From: Ptiloglossa arizonensis
Lineage: Eukaryota; Arthropoda; Insecta; Hymenoptera; Colletidae
DNA: 64,000 nt
NCBI RefSeq assembly: GCF_051014685.1
Contig: NW_027478766.1
Coordinates: forward strand, 124,001-188,000
Direction: 5' to 3'
Shown: piece after piece, positions 50,011-61,320 of the stretch
Numbering within the stretch: position 1 is the stretch's first letter
Layout of the letters: each line of letters starts with the position of its first letter
Program-made: the position numbers and the translations under genes
The notes under the pieces: generated by a model
What the model was told of the DNA's origin: nothing
Database searches by the model: none
The model's input: the letters and a program-made list of their open reading frames with translations, nothing else

Positions 50011-53000
50011 CCGTTCTAGTTATTCGTTTCGAGCAACAGAACTGCGAAAATTTTGAGTTTCACAAGCGTTGCTTACCTCCAAACTGCCATATCTCGCGAA
50101 CGGATTGACCAATCCGCAAAATTTCTGTTGCATCTGAAAGTAGAAACTCGCCCGATTACAACGGTGTGCGTACTTTTCCCCTAGGCCGTTCTAGTTATGC
50201 TTGTCGAGCATCAGAACTGCGAAAATTTTGAGTTTCTCAAGCGTTTCTTACCTCCAAACTGCCATATCTCGCGAACGGTATGACCAACCCGCAAAATTTC
50301 TGTTGCATCTGAAAGTAGAAACTCGCCCGATTACAACGGTGTGCGTACTTTTCCCCTAGGCCGTTCTAGTTATGCTTGTCGAGCATCAGAACTGCGAAAA
50401 TTTTGAGTTTCTCGAGCGTTTCTTACCTCCAAACTGCCATATCTCGCGAACGGATTGACCAATCCGCAAAATTTCTGTTGCATCTGAAAGTAGAAACTCG
50501 CCCGATTACAACGGTATGCGTACTTTTCCCCTAGCCCGTTCTAGTTATTCGTTTCGAGCAACAGAACTGCGAAAATTTTGAGTTTCTCAAGCGTTTCTTA
50601 CTTCCAAACTGCCATATCTCGCGAACGGATTGACCAATCCGCAAAATTTCTGTTGCATCTGAAAGTAGAAACTCGCCCGATTACAACACTATGCGTACTT
50701 TTCCCCTAGGCCGTTCTAGTTATTCGTTTCGAGCATCAGAACTGCGAAAATTTTGAGTTTCTCAAGCGTTTCTTACTTCCAAACTGCCATATCTCGCGAA
50801 CGGATTGACCAATCCGCAAAATTTCTGTTGCATCTGAAAGTAGAAACTCGCCCGATTACAACGGTGGGCGTACTTTTCCCCTAGGCCGTTCTAGTTATTC
50901 CTTTCGAGCATCAGAACTGCGAAAATTTTGAGTTTCTCGAGCGTTTCTTACATCCAAACTGCCATATCTCGCGAACGGATTGACCAATCCGCAAAATTTC
51001 TGTTGCATCTGAAAGTAGAAATTCGCCCGATTACAAATGTATGCGTACTTTTCCCCTAGCCCGTTCTAGTTATTCGTTTCGAGCAACAGAACTGCGAAAA
51101 TTTTGGGTTTCTCAAGCGTTGCTTACCTCCAAACTGCCATATCTCGCGAACGGATTGACCAATCCGCAAAATTTCTGTTGCATCTGAAAGTAGAAACTCG
51201 CCCGATTACAACGGTGTGCGTACTTTTACCCTAGGCCGTTCTAGTTATGCTTGTCGAGCATCAGATCTGCGAAAATTTTGAGTTTCTCGAGCGTTTCTTA
51301 CCTCCAAACTGCCATATCTCGCGAACGGATTGACCAATCCGCAAAATTTCTGTTGCATCTGAAAGTAGAAACTCGCCCGATTACAACACTATGCGTACTT
51401 TTCCCCTAGGCCGTTCTAGTTATTCGTTTCGAGCATCAGAACTGCGAAAATTTTGAGTTTCTCAAGCGTTTCTTACCTCCAAACTGCCATATCTCGCGAA
51501 CTGATTGACCAATCCGCAAAATTTCTGTTGCATCTGAAAGTAGAAACTCGCCCGATTACAACGGTGTGCGTACTTTTCCCCTAGGCCGTTCTAGTTATGC
51601 TTGTCGAGCATCAGAACTGCGAAAATTTTGAGTTTCTCGAGCGTTTCTTACCTCCAAACTGCCATATCTCGCGAACGGATTGACCAATCCGTAAAATTTC
51701 TGTTGCATCTGAAGGTAGAAACTCGCCCGATTACAACACTATGCGTACTTTTCCCCTAGGCCGTTCTAGTTATTCGTTTCGAGCATCAGAACTGCGAAAA
51801 TTTTGAGTTTCTCAAGCGTTTCTTACTTCCAAACTGCCATATCTCGCGAACGGATTGACCAATCCGCAAAATTTCTGTTGCATCTCAAAGTAGAAACTCG
51901 CCCGATTACAACACTATGCGTACTTTTCCCCTAGGCCGTTCTAGTTATTCGTTTCGAGCATCAGAACTGCGAAAATTTTGAGTTTCTCAAGCGTTGCTTA
52001 CCTCCAAACTGCCATATCTCGCGAACGGATTGACCAATCCGCAAAATTTCTGTTGCATCTGAAAGTAGAAACTCGCCCGATTACAACGGTGTGCGTACTT
52101 TTCCCCTAGGCCGTTCTAGTTATTGGTTTCGAGCATCAGAACTGCGAAGATTTTGAGTTTCTCGAGCGTTTCTTACATCCAAACTGCCATATCTCGCGAA
52201 CGGATTGACCAATCCGCAAAATTTCTGTTGCATCTGAAAGTAGAAATTCGCCCGATTACAACTGTATGCGTACTTTTCCCCTAGCCCGTTCTAGTTATTC
52301 GTTTCGAGCAACAGAACTGCGAAAATTTTGAGTTTCTCAAGCGTTGCTTACCTCCAAACTGCCATATCTCGCGAACGGATTGACCAATCCGCAAAATTTC
52401 TGTTGCATCTGAAAGTAGGAACGCGCCCGATTACAACGGTGTGCGTACTTTTCCCCTAGGCCGTTCTTGTTATTCGTTTCGAGCATCAGAACTGCGAAAA
52501 TTTTGAGTTTCTCAAGCGTTTCTTTCCTCCATACTGCCATATCTCGCGAACGGATTGACCAAACCGCAAAATTTCTGTTGCATCTCAAAGTAGAAACTCG
52601 CCCGATTACAACACTATGCGTACTTTTCCCCTAGGCCGTTCTAGTTATTCGTTTCGAGCATCAGAACTGCGAAAATTTTGAGTTTCTCAAGCGTTTCTTA
52701 CTTCCAAACTGCCATATCTCGCGAACGGATTGACCAATCCGCAAAATTTCTGTTGCATCTCAAAGTAGAAACTCGCCCGATTACAACACTATGCGTACTT
52801 TTCCCGTAGGCCGTTCTACTTATTCGTTTCGAGCATCAGAACTGCGAAAATTTTGAGTTTCTCAAGCGTTTCTTACCTCCAAACTGCCATATCTCGCGAA
52901 CGGATTGACCAATCCGCAAAATTTCTGTTGCATCTGAAAGTAGAAACTCGCCCGATTACAACGGTATGCGTACTTTTCCCCTAGCCCGTTCTAGTTATTA

Positions 53001-53186
53001 GTTTCGAGCAACAGAACTGCGAAAATTTTGAATTTTTCAAGCGTTGCTTACCTCCAAACTGCCATATCTCGCGAACGGATTGACCAATCCGCAAAATTTC
53101 TGTTGCATCGGAAAGTAGAAACTCGCCCGATTACAACGGTATGCGTACTTTTCCCCTAGCCCGTTCTAGTTATTCGTTTCGAGCAT
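50011..53186 (+). repeat. 3,150-bp tandem pair at 46-53 kb, second copy
   Basis: Eighteen monomers corresponding to 45,986-50,010 without the 875-bp duplication. Private bases noticed are cttttAccc near 51,228 and ttattA at 53,000. It ends at 53,186, where gagcaTcag with ctcGagcg replaces gagcaAcag with ttCacaag of the preceding copy. Confidence 0.85.
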
Positions 53187-56105
53187 CAGAACTGCGAAAA
53201 TTTTGAGTTTCTCGAGCGTTTCTTACATCCAAACTGCCATATCTCGCGAACGGATTGACCAATCCGCAAAATTTCTGTTGCATCTGAAAGTAGAAATTCG
53301 CCCGATTACAAATGTATGCGTACTTTTCCACTAGCCCGTTCTAGTTATACGTTTCGAGCAACAGAACTGCGAAAATTTTGAGTTTCTCAAGCGTTGCTTA
53401 CCTCCAAACTGCCATATCTCGCGAACGGATTGACCAATCCGCAAAATTTCTGTTGCATCTGAAAGTAGAAACTCGCCCGATTACAACGGTGTGCGTACTT
53501 TTCCCCTAGGCCGTTCTAGTTATGCTTGTCGAGCATCAGAACTGCGAAAATTTTGAGTTTCTCAAGCGTTTCTTACCTCCAAACTGCCATATCTCGCGAA
53601 CGGAATGACCAATCCGCAAAATTTCTGTTGCATCTGAAAGTAGAAACACGCCCGATTACAACGGTGTGCGTACTTTTCCCCTAGGCGGTTCTAGTTATTC
53701 GTTTCGAGCAACAGAACTGCGAAAATTTTGAGTTTCTCGAGCGTTTCTTACATCCAAACTGCCATATCTCGCGAACGGATTGACCAATCCGCAAAATTTC
53801 TGTTGCATCTGAAAGTAGAAATTCGCCCGATTACAAATGTATGCGTACTTTTCCCCTAGGCCGTTCTAGTTATGCTTGTCGAGCATCAGAACTGCGAAAA
53901 TTTTGAGTTTTTCAAGCGTTGCTTACCTCCAAACTGCCATATCTCGCGAACGGATTGACCAATCCGCAAAATTTCTGTTGCATCTGAAAGTAGAAACTCG
54001 CCCGATTACAACGGTATGCGTACTTTTCCCCTAGCCCGTTCTAGTTATTCGTTTCGAGCATCAGAACTGCGAAAATTTTGAGTTTCTCAAGCGTTGCTTA
54101 CCTCCAAACTGCCATATCTGGCGAACGGATTGACCAATCCGCAAAATTTCTGTTGCATCTGAAAGTAGAAACTCGCCCGATTACAACGGTGTGCGTACTT
54201 TTCCCCTAGGCCGTTCTAGTTATTCGTTTCGAGCATCAGAACTGCGAAGATTTTGAGTTTCTCGAGCGTTTCTTACATCCAAACTGCCATATCTCGCGAA
54301 CGGATTGACCAATCCGCAAAATTTCTGTTGCATCTGAAAGTAGAAATTCGCCCGATTACAACTGTATGCGTACTTTTCCCCTAGCCCGTTCTAGTTATTC
54401 GTTTCGAGCAACAGAACTGCGAAAATTTTGAGTTTCTCTAGCGTTGCTTACCTCCAAACTGCCATATCTCGCGAACGGATTGACCATTCCGCAAAATTTC
54501 TGTTGCATCTGAAAGTAGAAACTCGCCCGATTACAACGGTGTGCGTACTTTTCCCCTAGGCCGTTCTAGTTATTCGTTTCGAGCAACAGAACTGCGAAAA
54601 TTTTGAGTTTTTCAAGCGTTGCTTACCTCCAAACTGCCATATCTCGCGAACGGATTGACCAATCCGCAAAATTTCTGTTGCATCGGAAAGTTGAAACTAG
54701 CCCGATTACAACGGTATGCGTACTTTTCCCCTAGCCCGTTCTAGTTATTCGTTTCGAGCAACAGAACTGCGAAAATTTTGAGTTTCTCAAGCGTTGCTTA
54801 CCTCCAAACTGCCATACCTCGCGAACGGATTGACCAATCCGCAAAATTTCTGTTGCATCTGAAAGTAGAAACGCGCCCGATTACAACGGTGTGCGTACTT
54901 TTCCCCTAGGCCGTTCTTGTTATTCGTTTCGAGCATCAGAACTGCGAAAATTTTGAGTTTCTCAAGCGTTTCTTTCCTCCATACTGCCATATCTCGCGAA
55001 CGGATTGACCAATCCGCAAAATTTCTGTTGCATCTCAAAGTAGAAACTCGCCCGATTACAACACTATGCGTACTTTTCCCCTAGGCCGTTCTAGTTATTC
55101 GTTTCGAGCATCAGAACTGCGAAAATTTTGAGTTTCTCAAGCGTTTCTTACTTCCAAACTGCCATATCTCGCGAACGGATTGACCAATCCGCAAAATTTC
55201 TGTTGCATCTCAAAGTAGAAACTCGCCCGATTACAACACTATGCGTACTTTTCCCGTAGGCCGTTCTAGTTATTCGTTTCGAGCATCAGAACTGCGAAAA
55301 TTTTGAGTTTCTCAAGCGTTTCTTACCCCCAAACTGCCATATCTCGCGAACGGATTGACCAATCCGCAAAATTTCTCATGCATCTGAAAGTAGAAACTCG
55401 CCCGATTACAACGGTATGCGTACTTTTCCCCTAGCCCGTTCTAGTTATTCGTTTCGAGCAACAGAACTGCGAAAATTTTGAGTTTTTCAAGCGTTGCTTA
55501 CCTCCAAACTGCCATATCTCGCGAACGGATTGACCAATCCGCAAAATTTCTGTTGCATCGGAAAGGAGAAACTCGCCCGATTACAACGGTATGCGTACTT
55601 TTCCCCTAGCCCGTTCTAGTTATTCGTTTCGAGCATCAGAACTGCGAAAATTTTGAGTTTCTCAAGCGTTGCTTACCTCCAAACTGCCATATCTCGCGAA
55701 CGGATTGAACAATTCGCAAAATTTCTGTTGCATCTGAAAGTAGAAACTCGCCCGATTACAACGGTGGGCGTAATTTTCCCCTAGGCCGTTCTAGTTATTC
55801 GTTTCGAGCATCAGAACTGCGAAAATTTTGAGTTTCTCGAGCGTTTCTTACATCCAAACTGCCATATCTCGCGAACGGATTGACCAATCCGCAAAATTTC
55901 TGTTGCATCTGAAAGTAGAAATTCGCCCGATTACAAATGTATGCGTACTTTTCCCCTAGCCCGTTCTAGTTATTCGTTTCGAGCAACAGAACTGCGAAAA
56001 TTTTGAGTTTCTCAAGCGTTGCTTACCTCCAAACTGCCATATCTCGCGAACGGATTGACCAATCCGCAAAATTTCTGTTGCATCTGAAAGTAGAAACTCG
56101 CCCGA
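53187..56105 (+). repeat. Diverged B-type stretch with partial copies of the 3,150-bp unit
   Basis: Segments here resemble the preceding block at changing offsets: about 53,940-54,480 matches at 2,100 bp and 54,714-55,662 matches at 2,450 bp (agtagaaacGcg, tctttcctccaTact, ttcccGtagg). Private changes are more frequent than in the tandem pairs: cttttccAct and ttatAcg near 53,330-53,350, ctaggcGgtt near 53,688, tctGgcg near 54,119, gttgaaactAgcc near 54,691, atacCtcg near 54,817, accCcc near 55,326, tctCAtgc near 55,376 and aaagGagaa near 55,564. Confidence 0.75.
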
Positions 56106-56855
56106 TTACAACGGTGTGCGTACTTTTCCCCTAGGCCGTTCTAGTTATGCTTGTCGAGCATCAGAACTGCGAAAATTTTGAGTTTCTCAAGCGTTTCTTA
56201 CCTCCAAACTGCCATATCTCGCGAACGGATTGACCAATCCGCAAAATTTCTGTTGCATCTGAAAGTAGAAACTCGCCCAATTACAACGGTATGCGTACTT
56301 TTCCCCTAGCCCGTTCTAGTTATTCGTTTCGAGCAACAGAACTGCGAAAATTTTGAGTTTCTCAAGCGTTGCTTACCTCCAAACTGCCATATCTCGCGAA
56401 CGGATTGACCAATCCGCAAAATTTCTGTTGCATCTGAAAGTAGAAACTCGCCCGATTACAACGGTGTGCGTACTTTTCCCCTAGGCCGTTCTAGTTATGC
56501 TTGTCGAGCATCAGAACTGCGAAAATTTTGAGTTTCTCAAGCGTTGCTTACCTCCAAACTGCCATATCTCGCGAACGGATTGACCAATCCGCAAAATTTC
56601 TGTTGCATCTGAAAGTAGAAACTCGCCCAATTACAACGGTATGCGTACTTTTCCCCTAGCCCGTTCTAGTTATTCGTTTCGAGCAACAGAACTGCGAAAA
56701 TTTTGAGTTTCTCAAGCGTTGCTTACCTCCAAACTGCCATATCTCGCGAACGGATTGACCAATCCGCAAAATTTCTGTTGCATCTGAAAGTAGAAACTCG
56801 CCCGATTACAACGGTGTGCGTACTTTTCCCCTAGGCCGTTCTAGTTATGCTTGTC
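56106..56855 (+). repeat. 350-bp dimeric tandem repeat
   Basis: Two monomer kinds alternate: one with cggtgtgcg and tatgcttgtc, one with cccAattaca, ctagCccg and gagcaAcag. The cccAattaca marker occurs at 56,271 and 56,621, 350 bp apart, and the tatgcttgtc marker at about 56,141, 56,491 and 56,841. The dimers differ by one base near 56,192 (gcgttTctta against gcgttGctta). Confidence 0.75.
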
Positions 56856-59800
56856 GAGCATCAGAACTGCGAAAATTTTGAGTTTTTCAAGCGTTTCTTT
56901 CCTCCATACTGCCATATCTCGCGAACGGATTGACCAATCCGCAAAATTTCTGTTGCATCTCAAAGTAGAAACTCGCCCGATTACAACACTATGCGTACTT
57001 TTCCCCTAGGCCGTTCTAGTTATTCGTTTCGAGCATCAGAACTGCGAAAATTTTGAGTTTCTCAAGCGTTTCTTACTTCCGAACTGCCATATCTCGCGAA
57101 CGGATTGACCAATCCGCAAAATTTCTGTTGCATCTCAAAGTAGAAACCCGCCCGATTACAACACTATGCGTACTTTTCCCGTAGGCCGTTCTAGTTATTC
57201 GTTTCGAGCATCAGAACTGCGAAAATTTTGAGTTTCTCAAGCGTTTCTTACCTCCAAACTGCCATATCTCGCGAACGGATTGACCAATCCGCAAAATTTC
57301 TGTTGCATCTGAAAGTAGAAACTCGCCCGATTACAACACTATGCGTACTTTTCCCCTAGGCCGTTCTAGTTATTCGTTTCGAGCATCAGAACTGCGAAAA
57401 TTTTGAGTTTCTCAAGCGTTGCTTATGTCCAAACTGCCATATCTCGCGAACGGATTGAACAATTCGCAAAATTTCTGTTGCATCTGAAAGTAGAAACCCG
57501 CCCGATTACAACGGTGGGCGTACTTTTCCCCTAGGCCGTTCTAGTTATTCGTTTCGAGCATCAGAACTGCGAAAATTTTGAATTTCTCGAGCGTTTCTTA
57601 CATCCAAACTGCCATATCTCGCGAACGGATTGACCAATCCGCAAAATTTCTGTTGCATCTGAAAGTAGAAATTCGCCCGATTACAAACGTATGCGTACTT
57701 TTCCCCTAGCCCGTTCTAGTTATTCGTTTCGAGCAACAGAACTGCGAAAATTTGGAGTTTCTCAAGCTTTGCTTACCTCCAAACTGCCATATCTCGCGAA
57801 CGGATTGACCAATCCGCAAAATTTCTGTTGCATCTGAAAGTAGAAACTCGCCCGATTACAACGGTGTGCGTACTTTTCCCCTAGGCCGTTCTAGTTATGC
57901 TTGTCGAGCATCAGATCTGCGAAAATTTTGAGTTTCTCGAGCGTTTCTTACCTCCAAACTGCCATATCTCGCGAACGGATTGATCAATCCGCAAAATTTC
58001 TGTTGCATCTGAAAGTAGAAACTCGCCCGATTACAACACTATGCGTACTTTTCCCCTAGGCCGTTCTAGTTATTCGTTTCGAGCATCAGAACTGCGAAAA
58101 TTTTGGGTTTCCCAAGCGTTGCTTACCTCCAAACTGCCATATCTCGCGAACGGATTGACCAATCCGCAAAATTTCTGTTGCATCTGAAAGTAGAAACTCG
58201 CCCGATTACAACACTATGCGTACTTTTCCCCTAGGCCGTTCTAGTTATGCTTGTCGAGCATCAGAACTGCGAAAATTTTGAGTTTCTCGAGCGTTTCTTA
58301 CATCCAAACTGCCATATCTCGCGAACGGATTGCCCAATCCGCAAAATTTCTGTTGCATCTGAAAGTAGAAATTCGCCCGATTACAAATGTATGCGTACTT
58401 TTCCCCTAGCCCGTTCTAGTTATTCGTTTCAAGCAACAGAACTGCGAAAATTTTGAGTTTCTCAAGCGTTGCTTACCTCCAAACTGCCATATCTCGCGAA
58501 CGGATTGACCAATCCGCAAAATTTCTGTTGCATCTGAAAGTAGAAACTCGCCCGATTACAACGGTATGCGTACTTTTCCCCTAGCCCGTTCTAGTTATTC
58601 GTTTCGAGCAACAGAACTGCGAAAATTTTGAGTTTTTCAAGCGTTGCTTACCTCCAAACTGCCATATCTCGCGAACGGATTGACCAATCCGCAAAATTTC
58701 TGTTGCATCTGAAAGTAGAAACTCGCCCGATTACAAATGTATGCGTACTTTTCCCCTAGCCCGTTCTAGTTATTCGTTTCGAGCAACAGAACTGCGAAAA
58801 TTTTGAGTTTCTCAAGCGTTGCTTACATCCAAACTGCCATATCTCGCGAACGGATTGACCAATCCGCAAAATTTCTGTGCATCTGAAAGTAGAAACTCGC
58901 CCGATTACAACGGTATGCGTACTTTTCCCCTAGCCCGTTCTAGTTATTCGTTTCGAGCATCAGAACTGCGAAAATTTTGAGTTTCTCAAGCGTTGCTTAC
59001 CTCCAAACTGCCATATCTCGCGAACGGATTGACCAATCCGCAAAATTTCTGTTGCATCTGAAAGTAGAAACTCGCCCGATTACAACGGTGTGCGTACTTT
59101 TCCCCTAGGCCGTTCTTGTTATTCGTTTCGAGCATCAGAACTGCGAAAATTTTGTGTTTCTCAAGCGTTTCTTACATCCAAACTGCCATATCTCGCGAAC
59201 GGATTGACCAATCCGCAAAATTTCTGTTGCATCTGAAAGTAGAAACTCGCCCAATTACAACGGTATGCGTACTTTTCCCCTAGCCCGTTCTAGTTATTCA
59301 TTTCGAGCAACAGAACTGCGAAAATTTTGAGTTTTTCAAACGTTGCTTACCTCCAAACTGCCATATCTCGCGAACGGATTGACCAATCCGCAAAATTTCT
59401 GTTGCATCTGAAAGTAGAAACTCGCCCGAAAACAACGGTGTGCGTACTTTTCCCCTAGGCCGTTCTAGTCATGCTTGTCGAGCATCAGAACTGCGAAAAT
59501 TTTGAGTTTCTCGAGCGTTTCTTACCTCCAAACTGCCATATCTCGCGAACGGATTGACCAATCCGCAAAATTTCTGTTGCATCTGAAAGTAGAAACGCGC
59601 CCGATTACAACACTATGCGTACTTTTCCCCTAGGCCGTTCTAGTTATTCGTTTCGAGTATCACAACTGCGAAAATTTTGAGTTTCTCAAGCGTTTCTTAC
59701 TTCCGAACTGCCATATCCTGCGAACGGATTGACCAATCCGCAAAATTTCTGTTGCATCTCAAAGTAGAAACTCGCCCGATTACAACACTATGCGTACTTT

Positions 59801-61320
59801 TCCCCTAGGCCGTTCTAGTTATTCGTTTCGAGCATCAGAACTGCGAAAATTTTGAGTTTCTCGAGCGTTTCTTACATCCAAACTGCCATATCTCGCGAAC
59901 GGATTGACCAATCCGCAAAATTTCTGTTGCATCTGAAAGTAGAAATTCGCCCGATTACAACTGAATGCGTACTTTTCCCCTAGCCCGTTCTAGTTATTCG
60001 TTTCGAGCAACAGAACTGCGAAAATTTTGAGTTTTTCAAGCGTTGCTTACCTCCAAACTGCCATATCTCGCGAACGGATTGACCAATTCGCAAAATTTCT
60101 GTTGCATCTGAAAGTAGAAACTCGCCCGATTACAACGGTGTGCGTACTTTTCCCCTAGGCCGTTCTAGTTATGCTTGTCGAGCATCAGAACTGCGAAAAT
60201 TTTGAGTTTCTCAAGCGTTTCTTACCTCCAAACTGCCATATCTCGCGAACGGAATGACCAATCCGCAAAATTTCTGTTGCATCTGAAAGTAGAAACTCGC
60301 CCGATTACAACGGTGTGCGTACTTTTCCCCTAGGCCGTTCTTGTTATTCGTTTCGAGCATCAGAACCGCGAAAATTTTCAGTTTCTCAAGCGTTTCTTAC
60401 ATCCAAACTGCCATATCTCGCGAACGGATTGACCAATCCGCAAAATTTCTGTTGCATCTGAAAGTAGAAACTCGCCCGATTACAACGGTAGGCGTACTAT
60501 TCCCCTAGGCCGTTCTAGTTATTCGTTTCGAGCATCAGAACTGCGAAAATTTTGAGTTTCTCAAGCGTTGCTTACCTCCAAACTGCCATATCTCGCGAAC
60601 GGATTGAACAATTCGCAAAATTTCTGTTGCATCTGAAAGTAGAAACTCGCCCGATTACAACGGTGGGCGTACTTTTGCCCTAGGTCGTTCTAGTTATTCG
60701 TTTCGAGCATCAGAACTGCGAAAATTTTGAGTTTCTCGAGCGTTTCTTACATCCAAACTGCCATATCTCGCGAACGGATTGACCAATCCGCAAAACTTCT
60801 GTTGCATCTCAAAGTAGAAACTCGCCCGATTACAACACTATGCGTACTTTTCCCCTAGGCCGTTCTAGTTATGCTTGTCGAGCATCAGAACTGCGAAAAT
60901 TTTGAGTTTCTCAAGCGTTTCTTACCTCCAAACTGCCATATCTCGCGAACGGAATGACCAATCCGCAAAATTTCTGTTGCATCTGAAAGTAGAAACTCGC
61001 CCGATTACAACGGTGTGCGTACTTTTCCCCTAGGCCGTTCTTGTTATTCGTTTCGAGCATCAGAACCGCGAAAATTTTCAGTTTCTCAAGCGTTTCTTAC
61101 ATCCAAACTGCCATATCTCGCGAACGAATTGACCAATCCGCAAAATTTCTGTTGCATCTGAAAGTAGAAACTCGCCCGATTACAACGGTGTGCGTACTTT
61201 TCCCCTAGGCCGTTCTAGTTATTCGTTTCGAGCATCAGAACTGCGAAAATTTTGAGTTTCTCAAGCGTTGCTTACCTCCAAACTGCCATATCTCGCGAAC
61301 GGATTGACCAATCCGCAAAA
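56856..61320 (+). repeat. Most divergent B-type stretch
   Basis: About 25 monomers in which I see no large higher-order repeat and many private changes: ttcCgaact (57,079 and 59,703), gcttatGtcc near 57,421, caagcTttg near 57,763, tgCccaatcc near 58,331, tattcAttt near 59,299, gaAAacaacgg near 59,428, atatcCTgcg near 59,714, gagTatcaCaact near 59,657, ctgAatgcg near 59,961, tactAttcc near 60,498, ttGccctaggTcg near 60,677 and aacttctg near 60,796. A short pair marked by tttCagttt occurs at 60,378 and 61,078 (700 bp apart). The only indel of the window is here. Confidence 0.75.
58801..58974 (+). repeat. 174-bp monomer with a one-base deletion
   Basis: This unit has 'ttctgtgcatc' near 58,874-58,884 where others have 'ttctgttgcatc', a loss of one t. 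All later monomer starts (58,975, 59,150 and so on to 63,875) are shifted by one base from the 175-bp grid that holds from base 1. It is the only net length change I could find in the array. A sequencing or assembly error in the TGTTG context is possible. Confidence 0.9.

Noticed and set aside
59711..59722. Possible second indel at atatcCTgcgaac
   Set aside because: Monomer starts before and after are still 175 bp apart; this is explained by substitutions.
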